Positions 8,594 to 16,568 of a stretch of 64,000 bases of DNA are shown here, piece after piece; the stretch's first letter is position 1, and the number at the start of each line of letters is the position of its first letter. Source of the DNA: Sphingobium chungbukense (GTDB lineage: Bacteria > Pseudomonadota > Alphaproteobacteria > Sphingomonadales > Sphingomonadaceae). A program made the translations under genes and the position numbers. The stretch lies in NCBI RefSeq assembly GCF_001005725.1, contig NZ_LBIC01000001.1:832501-896500 (forward strand), written 5' to 3'. The notes under the pieces were generated by a model. The model searched no databases. It was not told where the DNA came from and saw nothing but the letters and a program-made list of their open reading frames with translations.

Positions 8594-8819
8594 TCTCGAA
8601 GGCCACCCTGAGAATATCAAATTTGAGGGCAAGCCGATGTGGCAGAGCTATCTGCCAGAAGCGCGGGCCGTCATCTCTGCGATCAGGGAGCCGAGTGAGG
8701 TGATGATTAAACGCGGCGAAGCGGCTGCATGGGATGATGCGAATCACATGCCCGCCGTTCGCGCTGTCCCTGCGGCTTGGTCCGCCATGATTGACACAAT
8801 GCTGGAGGAAAAGCCCTGA
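8556..8819 (+). CDS. Small hypothetical phage protein
   Basis: The 87-residue frame is best started at TTG 8556, which is preceded by GAGGAGAAG at a good distance; the earlier ATG at 8484 lies deep inside the previous frame. The sequence (LTPLERAARALCSLEGHP, later ending in MIDTMLEEKP) is mostly helical and has no motif I recognise. It overlaps the preceding small gene by 38 bp and is followed directly by a nuclease gene. Confidence 0.5.
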   Translation: MTPLERAARALCSLEGHPENIKFEGKPMWQSYLPEARAVISAIREPSEVMIKRGEAAAWDDANHMPAVRAVPAAWSAMIDTMLEEKP

Positions 8820-9166
8820 TCACCGCCCTCATTCTCGCCGCCACCGTGACGGTTGTAGACGGCGACACCCTGCGAATCGATGGCGAGCGCATCCGCCTGC
8901 TTGGAATTGATGCGCCCGAGATCCACGGCTGCCGGCAGGGCAGGGTGTGCGTGCCGGGCGATGGCAATGCGAGCAAGCGCAGCCTAGAGGCGATGATGGG
9001 CGGCGCGGTGAGCGTCCAGCGCGTCGGGCAGGACCGCTACGGCCGGACGCTGGCGCAGGTCTATGTCGGCAGCCGGAACGTCGCCTGTGAGCAGATCAGG
9101 CGCGGGCAGGCCGTCTATGTCGAGAAATGGGACAATGGGCGGCGGCTGGCTGCGGACTGCCGGTGA
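8816..9166 (+). CDS. Staphylococcal-nuclease-like (SNase/thermonuclease) protein, exported
   Basis: The protein has the SNase fold motifs VVDGDTLRI, RIRLLGIDAPE and RYGRTLAQVYV. Numbered from the proposed start, Asp15, Arg27, Asp32 and Glu35 match the calcium-site and catalytic positions. GGAGG at 8804-8808 lies 7 nt before a CTG at 8816 that overlaps the previous stop. Starting there adds a hydrophobic leader (ITALILAATVT). A GTG at 8846 is in frame but has no ribosome site and would remove the leader, so the CTG start is preferred. Similar exported nucleases degrade DNA or RNA outside the cytoplasm. Its value to the phage or the lysogen is unknown. Confidence 0.78.
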   Translation: MITALILAATVTVVDGDTLRIDGERIRLLGIDAPEIHGCRQGRVCVPGDGNASKRSLEAMMGGAVSVQRVGQDRYGRTLAQVYVGSRNVACEQIRRGQAVYVEKWDNGRRLAADCR

Positions 9167-9267
9167 AGGACGCCATTTTCATTGCGGAGGCGGTGATTAT
9201 CGGCGCCCTCGTCCTCTATGGGTCGGCCCTCTCGCTTATGTCCGCCGCGCGCTGGCTGTTCAGCTAG
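9163..9267 (+). CDS. Very small membrane protein (34 aa)
   Basis: GTG at 9163 overlaps the nuclease stop (GTGA) and opens a 34-residue frame with one strong membrane segment (FIAEAVIIGALVLYGSALSL) and a C-terminal SAARWLFS. It ends 8 bp inside the convergent spanin gene. Support is the overlap and the clean single transmembrane segment; there is no family assignment. Confidence 0.45.
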   Translation: MKDAIFIAEAVIIGALVLYGSALSLMSAARWLFS

Positions 9268-9595
9268 GGCGCGCAGCGTTCACCATCGCCTCGCAGCGCC
9301 GGAAGATGCCGATCGCCGCGGACATCCGGTCGTTCGCCTTCGAGAGCTGGCCCGTCTGCCCGACGAAACCCTGAGCCCAGCCCTTGGCGACGGCCTCCCA
9401 CATATCGCCACGCGCCTTATCGGTCAGCGGCGTGGGAACATCCTGCTGCGCCGGCAGCGGCTCGCCTTCGACGCCCTGCTCCCACTCGGGCGGGATCAGG
9501 TCAGCGCAGCGCGCAGGCGGGGTCGTTACGATATTCCCGGCGCACGCAGACATCGCGAGCGACAGCGGAATGGATAGCAGCAGGATCAACCGCAT
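9260..9595 (-). CDS. Outer-membrane spanin lipoprotein, Rz1-like
   Basis: The 111-residue protein begins with a lipoprotein signal (LSLAMSAC lipobox, Cys about 18) followed by a Pro-containing region (RCADLIPPEWEQGV). It starts inside the 3' end of the gene for the inner-membrane spanin in another frame, the classical nested or overlapping Rz/Rz1 arrangement. With its partner it would bridge and fuse the two membranes after endolysin action. It is the last gene of the leftward late operon. Assignment rests on architecture and position rather than on sequence identity. Confidence 0.7.
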   Translation of the reverse strand: MRLILLLSIPLSLAMSACAGNIVTTPPARCADLIPPEWEQGVEGEPLPAQQDVPTPLTDKARGDMWEAVAKGWAQGFVGQTGQLSKANDRMSAAIGIFRRCEAMVNAARPS

Positions 9596-9860
9596 AGCCG
9601 ACTTCCTCTTTCACGGTGGCGACCGCCGCATCAATGGCGGTTTCGGCCTTGGTCTGGTTGGAGATGTCCGAGACGGCGCCCTTCGCTGCGTCGGCGATGG
9701 CCTCGCTCGATTTCGTGGTCTGCTGCGCCTGCTCGCGCTCCCCGCCGCGCAGGGAGCAATAGCCGACCGAGAGCAGGATCAGCACCAGCATCGCGGTAAG
9801 CGCCCAAAGAACCGGCTTGGCGGCGCGCGGGCCGACGATTGAGGCCATCATCTCAATCAT
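9501..9860 (-). CDS. Inner-membrane spanin, Rz-like
   Basis: Translation from ATG 9860 gives 119 residues: a short cytoplasmic start, one membrane segment (LWALTAMLVLILLSVGY, about residues 18-36) and a soluble helical periplasmic domain rich in Ala, Glu and Lys. The start forms an ATGA overlap with the upstream holin-like gene; the longer frame back to 10199 would run through endolysin coding sequence. The 3' end overlaps the Rz1-like lipoprotein gene by 95 bp. Confidence 0.68.
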   Translation of the reverse strand: MIEMMASIVGPRAAKPVLWALTAMLVLILLSVGYCSLRGGEREQAQQTTKSSEAIADAAKGAVSDISNQTKAETAIDAAVATVKEEVGYAVDPAAIHSAVARDVCVRREYRNDPACALR

Positions 9861-10111
9861 GCTGCCTTCTCCTCCGCTTTGGCCTTGGCGACCTGTCTGT
9901 CCTTCAGTGCGATTGCGCCAGCGGTAGTGCCGATCAGCGTGGCGATGCCAGCCGGATAGGCGAGACAGAAGCCTTCCAGCGATGCTTGAATGACGCCCGT
10001 CGAAACGAGGGCGGGGACCGATACGGTGAAGACGACCGTGCCGAATGTGCCCAGCACGCGCTGGACCTCGAACTCGCCGCTGATGCCCTTGAGCGCGTTG
10101 AGGATGGTCAC
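9857..10111 (-). CDS. Holin-like membrane protein (84 aa)
   Basis: The protein has two hydrophobic segments (FGTVVFTVSVPALVSTGVI and GFCLAYPAGIATLIGTTAGA) and a highly charged tail KDRQVAKAKAEEKAA, the usual shape of a small holin. It starts with GTG overlapping the endolysin stop (GTGA) and overlaps the spanin start (ATGA). It would make the inner-membrane lesion that releases or activates the endolysin. A second holin candidate lies upstream, so one of the two may be an antiholin. Confidence 0.6.
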   Translation of the reverse strand: MTILNALKGISGEFEVQRVLGTFGTVVFTVSVPALVSTGVIQASLEGFCLAYPAGIATLIGTTAGAIALKDRQVAKAKAEEKAA

Positions 10112-10647
10112 AGCACCCTCCCGAGCCAGCCATAGGTAAAAGCGCGCTGCGACGGGTTCGCTGATGCAATTTGCTTGTATCGCACAGCCTGGTCACCATT
10201 GAGCGCCGCCAACAAGCGCGTTTCGCCTTCCGCTCCGCGCCATTCCTTCAGCTTTCGCAGCGCCGCCAATGTCACCGGGCCGATCTGCCCATCTTCCTTC
10301 AGGTCAGGCCCAAGCCGCTGCCCTTGATTGAGAGCATTGAGCCATTCCTGAAACCATAATGCGGGGCGGGCAGGCCCCATGTTGACGCCCGTGTCGAACA
10401 GCTCTTCCCCGATCCGGGGATAGATCTCCGCGACCGCTGCAAAGCCCGGCTTGATGGCATATTCGCTGCGATAGATGGCGACCGCCTGAGCGCGCGTCAG
10501 GTTGCGCATGTCTCCGGTGTAGCCGTTATCTCTCGCGACCCGCTCGGTAATGCCCCAATTGGTTGGCCCGCCGCGATCTGCCGGATGGTTGACGTATCCG
10601 CCCTCCTTGCCGATCGTGGCTTCGATCATGCTCTCGATACTCATCAC
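10108..10647 (-). CDS. Endolysin, GH108-type N-acetylmuramidase
   Basis: The 179-residue protein starts with the GH108 signature: IGKEGGYVNHPADRGGPTNW then GIT, where the Glu of KEGGY is the catalytic residue. The C-terminal half (DGQIGPVTLAAL region) resembles the small peptidoglycan-binding domain usually attached to this family. It cleaves the glycan backbone of peptidoglycan at host lysis. GTG at 10647 or ATG at 10644 both overlap the preceding stop. It sits between two holin-like genes in the lysis cassette. Confidence 0.87.
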   Translation of the reverse strand: MMSIESMIEATIGKEGGYVNHPADRGGPTNWGITERVARDNGYTGDMRNLTRAQAVAIYRSEYAIKPGFAAVAEIYPRIGEELFDTGVNMGPARPALWFQEWLNALNQGQRLGPDLKEDGQIGPVTLAALRKLKEWRGAEGETRLLAALNGDQAVRYKQIASANPSQRAFTYGWLGRVL

Positions 10648-11060
10648 TCACCCCCAATGGGTCGACGCCCGACTGCGATGTCCTGAAGTGTCCGTTCAGC
10701 GCTCAACTCGGTTTGCACCTCCTCGCGGAGAGCCGCCTTGCGCTGCACGACGGACTCCATGAGGACGGCATCGACCTGGCGCAGGAAACGGTCGGTGTAG
10801 AGTTTCACCACGCGATCAGCGCCGACTGTTGCCGCCGCCGTGAGCAGTGCGGCGGCTTCGCCATGCACGCCCGCCTGATTGACAATCCAATAGGCGATAA
10901 GCGCCACCATCGGGAGCAGGAGAAGGTCGGCGAGGAAGAGCACCGGCTTGATGCGGATGCCCTTCTTGATCAACAGCGCGTATTTCGCGGCCAGGCCGAA
11001 CGTCAGCCCGACCGCGATCCATCCGTATTTGGCGATGGCTGCCTCAGCCCATGGCGTCAT
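10644..11060 (-). CDS. Holin candidate, superfamily III/LydA-like
   Basis: From ATG 11060 the protein has 138 residues with three hydrophobic segments (WIAVGLTFGLAAKYALL; PVLFLADLLLLPMVALIAYW; EAAALLTAAATVGADRVV) and a charged C-terminal helix. This order resembles LydA-type holins. The ATG at 11060 has AGGGGA upstream, while the ATG at 11099 lacks a ribosome site and lies in the intergenic gap, so the shorter form is chosen. It directly precedes the endolysin with overlapping stop and start codons. Confidence 0.6.
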   Translation of the reverse strand: MTPWAEAAIAKYGWIAVGLTFGLAAKYALLIKKGIRIKPVLFLADLLLLPMVALIAYWIVNQAGVHGEAAALLTAAATVGADRVVKLYTDRFLRQVDAVLMESVVQRKAALREEVQTELSAERTLQDIAVGRRPIGGE

Positions 11061-11111
11061 CGCCTGCGTCCCCTGTTGTGTGATGGTTGCCCCGTGCATG
11101 GCGCCGGCCGC

Positions 11112-12566
11112 TCAGTTGGCCCGGCAAGTGGCGTAAACCGCCTTGCCGTTCGGGTCGGAGCCATTGGCTTTCCACCAGAGGTCGAAATACCCGTTCGCCG
11201 AGCCCGCAGGTGCGCCGATCAGGAGCCGAGAGGGCGCAATCGACGGGTCCGCAGGCGTCACCCCGCACCAGTTATAGTCCGTCTGGGTCGCGAACCGGAT
11301 GCGGACAGGGCCATACTCGGTGCCGCTCACGAAACCCAATCCGGTGCCGAAAACAATGGTGAAGCCAAACTCTCCGCGCTGGACGATGCAGCCGGTGCCG
11401 CAGCTACCGCTCGCGATCGAAGGCGTGCCGGGGTGGCTGATGATGCCGCTGTTCTCCATCCGCCCGCAGGTGCTGCCCGGCAGATAGTTGTTGGAGCAGG
11501 TGGAATATCCCCCGGTCTGACCCGTCGTGTTGATCACCCCGCCCAGCTTGGCATTGAATTGCGGGCCATTAATGGCGCCCGTGATCGGGGCCGCCACAAA
11601 GTCGATCGTGCCGTTATCGAGAGCAGCCGCGAATCCCAGGGTAAAGGCAGGGGCGCCCGTGATGTTGACGGAGAGGCCTTCAATCTGGATGCCGCCGCTG
11701 TTCTGGGCCAGGAAGGCGGCAAGCCCGCCGCCGGTGATGTTCAACGCCGTGTTCGAAGGGCAAAGGCTGGTCGGGCAGGTAACCACCTGAGCGCCGCCAT
11801 AGGCCCAAATGAGGGGGAAGCCGGGCGCAGCCGCTCCGAGGGTGACGCCCTCCTTAATCCCGATGAAGCCGGTCCCACGAACGAGGATCGGAGCCCCCAC
11901 CGTGCCGCTTGCCTGAAGGGTCACGTTATGCAGTTCGACAGCAATCGGCGCGTAATAGACCTTCACCGCCCAATCGTTGGTCGTGCTGATCGTGCTGCCG
12001 TGCCCATCAAAGGCGACGTTCGCGATGCCGCTACAGAAGGGCGTTGCGGTCGAGAGCAGCCCGCCGGTGAAGGCCAGCCCCTGCGTATAGGTTTGTCCGG
12101 CAACGCCGTGGATGGTCGGCAGGACGGTGTGGTTGTAGTTGACGCACAGGTTCTTGGTGACCTGGGGGATCGTCTTGCACGCCGCAGCGCCGGTTCCCGT
12201 GCCGCAAGTGTCGCTGTCAACGCCCGCGACCGCGTCGACATAGAGGTCGACCGCGGCGGCTTCCTTGGAGATGAACGGCCCCCGATTGACGCCATTGATC
12301 CGCGCATAGAGGCCGTTGCTGGTCGTCCACAGGTCGCCATTCACCGGACTAGACGGAGCCGCGCCGGGTTTCACATTCAGCAGGTTGACCGACGCTTTGC
12401 CGGTCGAGCCGTTGATGCTGAACGTCCCGCCGGCGGGTTCGCGCGGCGTACCGGACAAGGTGGACGTAGCCGACCCCACTCCGCCAGTGTTGGAGAAGAT
12501 GGGGCCATTCGCCAGCGCCGGATTAGCCAGCGCCATGGCGAGGATCGCAAAAAGGATCTTACGCAA
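11112..12566 (-). CDS. Tail-spike-like beta-helix protein with a signal peptide
   Basis: The 484-residue protein begins with a convincing Sec signal (RKILFAILAMALANPALA). It then has a phage tail adaptor-like block (SPVNGDLWTTSNGLYARING), and residues from about 110 to 430 show short beta-rich Gly/Thr/Ala repeats typical of right-handed beta-helices (pectate-lyase-like tail spikes). Many Cys residues occur in pairs, which suits an oxidising compartment. The position after other tail-fibre genes and before the lysis cassette supports receptor binding. An exported spike would be unusual; an alternative is a lysogen-surface protein. The start overlaps the upstream fibre gene by 8 bp. Confidence 0.65.
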   Translation of the reverse strand: MRKILFAILAMALANPALANGPIFSNTGGVGSATSTLSGTPREPAGGTFSINGSTGKASVNLLNVKPGAAPSSPVNGDLWTTSNGLYARINGVNRGPFISKEAAAVDLYVDAVAGVDSDTCGTGTGAAACKTIPQVTKNLCVNYNHTVLPTIHGVAGQTYTQGLAFTGGLLSTATPFCSGIANVAFDGHGSTISTTNDWAVKVYYAPIAVELHNVTLQASGTVGAPILVRGTGFIGIKEGVTLGAAAPGFPLIWAYGGAQVVTCPTSLCPSNTALNITGGGLAAFLAQNSGGIQIEGLSVNITGAPAFTLGFAAALDNGTIDFVAAPITGAINGPQFNAKLGGVINTTGQTGGYSTCSNNYLPGSTCGRMENSGIISHPGTPSIASGSCGTGCIVQRGEFGFTIVFGTGLGFVSGTEYGPVRIRFATQTDYNWCGVTPADPSIAPSRLLIGAPAGSANGYFDLWWKANGSDPNGKAVYATCRAN

Positions 12567-13140
12567 TTTTCAATACTCCTGCGGAAAGATAGGGGCGACC
12601 GGAGCCGGGGGCGGGAATGACGTCGCCGTCCGCCTCGTCGGGAAGCGCGAAGGCGACGCCGCCGGTGAGGATCGACGCGATGAAGGTTTCGATCGCCTGG
12701 AGCGCCTGCTTGGCCGTCTGATTGTCGGGGATGATGGTGCCCGTGAATGCGCCGAGGTCGGCCGCGTCTGCCGCAACACCAAGGGCCGGGGTGCTGGTCA
12801 GATACGAGACGAAGACATAGGCCCCGGTCTGAACGATGTAGAGCGACCGGAAGTGCGACCGGCTTTCGTCATCGACCACCTGGACATAGGTTCCATCGGC
12901 GATCCCCGAGAGCGCAGAATTCGCCAGCGCCTTGGTGTTGAACGTGTTCGGCAGAGCTTGCATGGCGACGAAGTCGGCCACTTGATCCCGGTAGCCGAGC
13001 GCACGATCCGCCTCACCGTTCGCCCGGTCCGCTTCGGCTTCGGCTTCCGCCACCCGCGCATCGAGGGTCGCCAGATCGGCAGGGGTCAGGCCCGGTCCGC
13101 GAAGCCCGCGAACCTGCCCGGCGAAATATTGAAAGCTCAT
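12559..13140 (-). CDS. Tail fibre-associated protein
   Basis: The 193-residue protein has a coiled-coil-like Glu/Ala/Asp-rich segment (DARVAEAEAEADRANGEADR, about 28-47) followed by compact beta-rich sequence and a short C-terminal GSGRPYLSAGVLKIA that resembles fibre tips. It overlaps both neighbours by 4-8 bp within the fibre operon. The role as fibre or adaptor is inferred from position and the trimeric coiled-coil look; no named family was recognised. Confidence 0.5.
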   Translation of the reverse strand: MSFQYFAGQVRGLRGPGLTPADLATLDARVAEAEAEADRANGEADRALGYRDQVADFVAMQALPNTFNTKALANSALSGIADGTYVQVVDDESRSHFRSLYIVQTGAYVFVSYLTSTPALGVAADAADLGAFTGTIIPDNQTAKQALQAIETFIASILTGGVAFALPDEADGDVIPAPGSGRPYLSAGVLKIA

Positions 13141-13532
13141 GGCAACGTGACTCCCGGCTCCAGAAGGAAATTGCCGAGCGCCAGCTTGTCCTGTGCTCCC
13201 TCGGCATAGGTGATGATGATGTCGTAGGAGAACAGGTCGGCCTCGCCGGGCTCAGGGGCATTGAGGCCTGTCGGGAAGGCGGCGACCCACTCGCGGAGCA
13301 TCAGCGGTGTGAGGCGAAGGCAGCGGCGCGCGCCTGGCTCGCTCGGGTCCAAGTCCTCGAATGCAATCGGATTGAGCGTCACGAGCGCATCGCCGGGCGC
13401 GCCGGGATAGAGGCGGACCTGCATGGTGATGGTCGCGCCCGCCAGCGGTAGCTGCCCACCTTCGTAGAACAGGTCTATCGTCGGCGCCCACGCGATATTG
13501 CGCGAGGCCGTCAGGTCGAGTCTGGCGGTCAT
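13137..13532 (-). CDS. Phage tail/baseplate protein of unknown family
   Basis: The 131-residue, beta-rich protein (LDLTASRNIAWAPTIDLFYE, GATITMQVRLYPGAPG) has the feel of the N-terminal domain found in many host-recognition modules, which sits on the tail tip. It lies between two fibre genes. No signal peptide or enzymatic motif is seen. The assignment is by position. Confidence 0.45.
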   Translation of the reverse strand: MTARLDLTASRNIAWAPTIDLFYEGGQLPLAGATITMQVRLYPGAPGDALVTLNPIAFEDLDPSEPGARRCLRLTPLMLREWVAAFPTGLNAPEPGEADLFSYDIIITYAEGAQDKLALGNFLLEPGVTLP

Positions 13533-13587
13533 GGTTTCTCCGGTGATGAAGAAGGGTCAGGCGGCGGAGCGCGTCGTCAGCTGGCCG

Positions 13588-14619
13588 TCAAATGACGTCA
13601 TATTCGAACACGAAGATCATCCCCCGGTTCGCGGTATCTGATGTGTTCCAGATCAGCCGGGCGCGGTCGTTCGTCGGGTCTGCGAAGAAGGCGGCGCTCT
13701 GGCCTGGCACCACTTCGGAAGCGGCAACCCCGCTGCACTGGTAGATCGTCGTGAAATTAGAGGCGATGGGCAGGCTAATGCCCAGCTCCACCGTGCCGCC
13801 TGCTGTCGGGTCAACGTCCACGCGCCCCGAGACGCGCACGACATCGCCGATGCGGGTATAGCGGCACTGATAGGCGGTAGACCCAGAGACGTTGGTGACA
13901 TTCGTCAGGGTTGGCGTGTAGGTGCCCGAGGCCAGCACCGGGATCGCGTTTTCAGATGCAATGGTGACGCGACCATAAGCGTCGACTGTGATCGTCGGCA
14001 CCTTGATCGCGGAGCCATAAGAGCCTGCCGTGACGCCGCTGGTCGCCAGCGACAGGGTGCGGTCTGTCGTGAGGTTGCCCCCGCCGACGAGTCCGGCGCC
14101 GGTGGAGATCGAGCGAGAGGTCGCCACGCCGCCGAGGTTCGACAACGCCGCCGCCGCTGAAGTCGCTCCGGTGCCGCCGTTGGCAATACCCAGCGTCCCG
14201 CCGAGCGTGAGCGTCCCAGCTCCGGTGATAGAGCCTCCAGTGAAAGAGAGGCCCGTCGTGCCGCCAGAAGCATCGACGCTGGTTACAGTGCCGTTCGTCG
14301 ATGATGTGCCGGCACCAATCGCTGCGCGGAAAGCCGCTGCGTCCAGAGCCGATACTGAGTTGTCGGCATTGATACGGGGGAATCGGATCGCCCCGGGATT
14401 GGTGAGCGTCAGGAATGCGCGGCCGACCGTGGTCGAATCTGCGATGTCCTCCGCGTCCACCACGGCATAGGGCAGATCGTTCCAAGCGTTCGCGCCATTG
14501 CCATATTTGCGCTTGCCTGTGTCGGTTTCGACCGCAGGCTCTCCGGGACCCAACGTCGGGTTGACGGTCGACCAATTCGTCGCAGTGTCGCGCCGAAGCT
14601 GGAATTTGACGGTTGCCAT
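13588..14619 (-). CDS. Tail fibre protein with Mtd/HylP-like N-terminus
   Basis: The 343-residue protein starts with FQLRRDTATNWSTVNPTLGP and GEPAVETDTGKRKYGNGANA, the short beta-prism-type N-terminal module seen in phage tropism determinants and hyaluronidase-like fibres. The middle is Gly/Thr/Ser-rich with repeats such as GGTLGIANGGTGATS, a common tail-fibre motif. The C-terminal 100 residues form a distinct beta domain, likely the tip. It would bind the host surface. It follows the tail-tip J-like gene by 2 bp. Confidence 0.75.
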   Translation of the reverse strand: MATVKFQLRRDTATNWSTVNPTLGPGEPAVETDTGKRKYGNGANAWNDLPYAVVDAEDIADSTTVGRAFLTLTNPGAIRFPRINADNSVSALDAAAFRAAIGAGTSSTNGTVTSVDASGGTTGLSFTGGSITGAGTLTLGGTLGIANGGTGATSAAAALSNLGGVATSRSISTGAGLVGGGNLTTDRTLSLATSGVTAGSYGSAIKVPTITVDAYGRVTIASENAIPVLASGTYTPTLTNVTNVSGSTAYQCRYTRIGDVVRVSGRVDVDPTAGGTVELGISLPIASNFTTIYQCSGVAASEVVPGQSAAFFADPTNDRARLIWNTSDTANRGMIFVFEYDVI

Positions 14620-14621
14620 TC

Positions 14622-16568
14622 TCAGACCTCGGTCGTGGCGTCGCCGCCGTCGTAGATAATTTCAGGCTCCTCGACATCGACCGGGCCAAGGATCAGCCTT
14701 TCGCCCACGATGACGCCGATCCGATAGCTGATCGCGACCTCATAGCTGCCAGCCGGAACCGGCATTTCCTTGCGGGTGACGTCTTCTGGCTCGATCGATG
14801 CGCCTGTCCATTCGGCTCCGCCGATCAGGCGATATTCAAAGACCACACTGTCGACAGTATCAGCAGGCGCTGCACCAACGACGACCAGCGAGGGAACGGT
14901 GCCGCCGCCGCTGCTCAGCGTCCAGTCGTCCGCATCCGGGATCTCCGGATCGCCGCCGCCGCCATTCTGCCAGGACGAATTGTCAGCCTCGCCATGTTCT
15001 ATCAACGTCGGCGGCGGTGGCGCGGTGCCGGTCATCCCCAGCGCCAGCGCGTGCTTTCCGTTGGTCTCGGTTTCAAAGGTCAGCGTTACAACGCCGGTGG
15101 AGATGTCCTTGCTGATCGCGGCGACGACGCAGAGGTGATCCAGCCCGGTTTCCGGGTCGACCACCTGATAAGCCTCGCCAAGGCGCACATCCCAGAGGCG
15201 AGGTTTGCACGGGATCGTAATGCCGGACAGTTCCCGCCGGTTGAAAAGTTCATAGGCGGTAAGCTGGGCGGCCTGATCCTTGTCCGTCACCAGTTCGCAA
15301 AGATATTCCTCTTCCTTCGGCTCGCCATCGAGGGCGATGTAGCTTTCGAAGCTGACGGCGTCAGACTGCACATATTCCCACTTGTTGGCCTCGGAGCGAT
15401 ATTTGGGCACCATCGTGTTGATGCGGTCGCGATAGGTCCGCATCCCCGGCACCAGGCGCTCGCCGTCGGCGAAATCCGCCGCGGTGATAGTGTCGAGCGC
15501 CACCTTCGGAGACTGGAAGCGGACGGACAGCAGGCCGCCCGAAATCACCGGCACGCCGCCGCCGGCCGCGCAGATCCGCTTCAGGTTGTCCCACAGGCTG
15601 ATGCCCGGGCCATCGAACACCGTGCCGTCGCTGTTCCAGCCGTTCGCTTCGCAGATATTGGCGAAGGCGACCCATTGGGGCCAATCGAAAGTATCCTTCG
15701 GGAAGCCGCACCCGATCACCTTCATCGTCTGCTCGCCGGTGGCCGTGTCTATGGCATAGCGCCCGCGCGCATAGGTGATGGCGTTCAGCGCGGCATTGCG
15801 GTCAAATTCGAAGCTGTCCTCGTCGTCGAAGCGATGATCGCCCGCGCCGCCCGAATAGGTGCTGTCCTTCCGGGGGTCATAGACCCGGGCGAAGCGGGCG
15901 ACGATGCCGAAAGCCGGGATGCCGTTCGCCCAAACTTTATTGTCCCGGTCGAACTTGAAGCTCAACATGCTGGCGGCCATGCCGGACAGCTTGTGTGCGG
16001 CACTCCAGTCAGGCACCGCTCCCCACGGTCCGGCGAGAGCGTCCGCTTCCGGCCGATGGCCCATCTGATGGTCGGCATAGAGCCATGACGCATAGTAGCC
16101 GAGCGCCGAAGTGCCGGCGAAACTGACCTCCTGCCAGTCCATCAGCAGGGCTTCGATTCCGTCGATCGGTCCGCCGCCGCTCCAGACAAAGACCTTCGAC
16201 AGGTAGGGGTTCTGCGTCTTCTTGACCTTGCCGCCGTAACCGACATCGTGAAGTTGGCTGCCAGCATAGAAGCAGCGGCCGACGCCGTAGGGGATTGGCG
16301 AGTTTGCGCCGATCTGGACCGTGTTCACCGCGCCGATCGCTCCGGGCTTCTTTGCCGTCAACTGGGCGCCGAGCGATGCGGCAGCAGCAACGACGGTCGC
16401 GACCTGCGCGACGGTGGAGATAGTCGCTGTCGAAATACCGGCGACCGCTCCGGTCGCGCCCGTCGCACCGGCCCCAAAGACGCCAGCCCCGGCCGCTGCG
16501 CCGACGCCCGTTGCGACGAGCGCAACCGCGCCTGCAATCATAGCCACCTTCGCGAGGGTCTTGGACAT
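14622..16568 (-). CDS. Central tail-tip protein (lambda J / baseplate hub-like)
   Basis: Translation from ATG 16568 gives 648 residues. GGAGGG lies just upstream, and the ATG overlaps the previous stop (ATGA). The N-terminus has a long Gly/Ala hydrophobic region (residues 8-60, possibly membrane-active), followed by the conserved block SPIPYGVGRCFYAGSQLHDV. The central hub-like domain then includes ITYARGRYAIDTATGEQTMK and NICEANGWNSDG, and a fibronectin-like C-terminus follows. This architecture is typical of the gpJ-type tail-tip proteins of siphoviruses, which contact the receptor and trigger ejection. The longer open frame to 16985 is out-of-register readthrough of the neighbouring gene. 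Confidence 0.8.
   Translation of the reverse strand: MSKTLAKVAMIAGAVALVATGVGAAAGAGVFGAGATGATGAVAGISTATISTVAQVATVVAAAASLGAQLTAKKPGAIGAVNTVQIGANSPIPYGVGRCFYAGSQLHDVGYGGKVKKTQNPYLSKVFVWSGGGPIDGIEALLMDWQEVSFAGTSALGYYASWLYADHQMGHRPEADALAGPWGAVPDWSAAHKLSGMAASMLSFKFDRDNKVWANGIPAFGIVARFARVYDPRKDSTYSGGAGDHRFDDEDSFEFDRNAALNAITYARGRYAIDTATGEQTMKVIGCGFPKDTFDWPQWVAFANICEANGWNSDGTVFDGPGISLWDNLKRICAAGGGVPVISGGLLSVRFQSPKVALDTITAADFADGERLVPGMRTYRDRINTMVPKYRSEANKWEYVQSDAVSFESYIALDGEPKEEEYLCELVTDKDQAAQLTAYELFNRRELSGITIPCKPRLWDVRLGEAYQVVDPETGLDHLCVVAAISKDISTGVVTLTFETETNGKHALALGMTGTAPPPPTLIEHGEADNSSWQNGGGGDPEIPDADDWTLSSGGGTVPSLVVVGAAPADTVDSVVFEYRLIGGAEWTGASIEPEDVTRKEMPVPAGSYEVAISYRIGVIVGERLILGPVDVEEPEIIYDGGDATTEV

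Noticed and set aside
11112..14619. Possible diversity-generating retroelement acting on the fibre genes
   Set aside because: The fibre has an Mtd-like N-terminus, but no reverse transcriptase gene, no template/variable repeat pair and no Avd-like gene were seen in the prophage.
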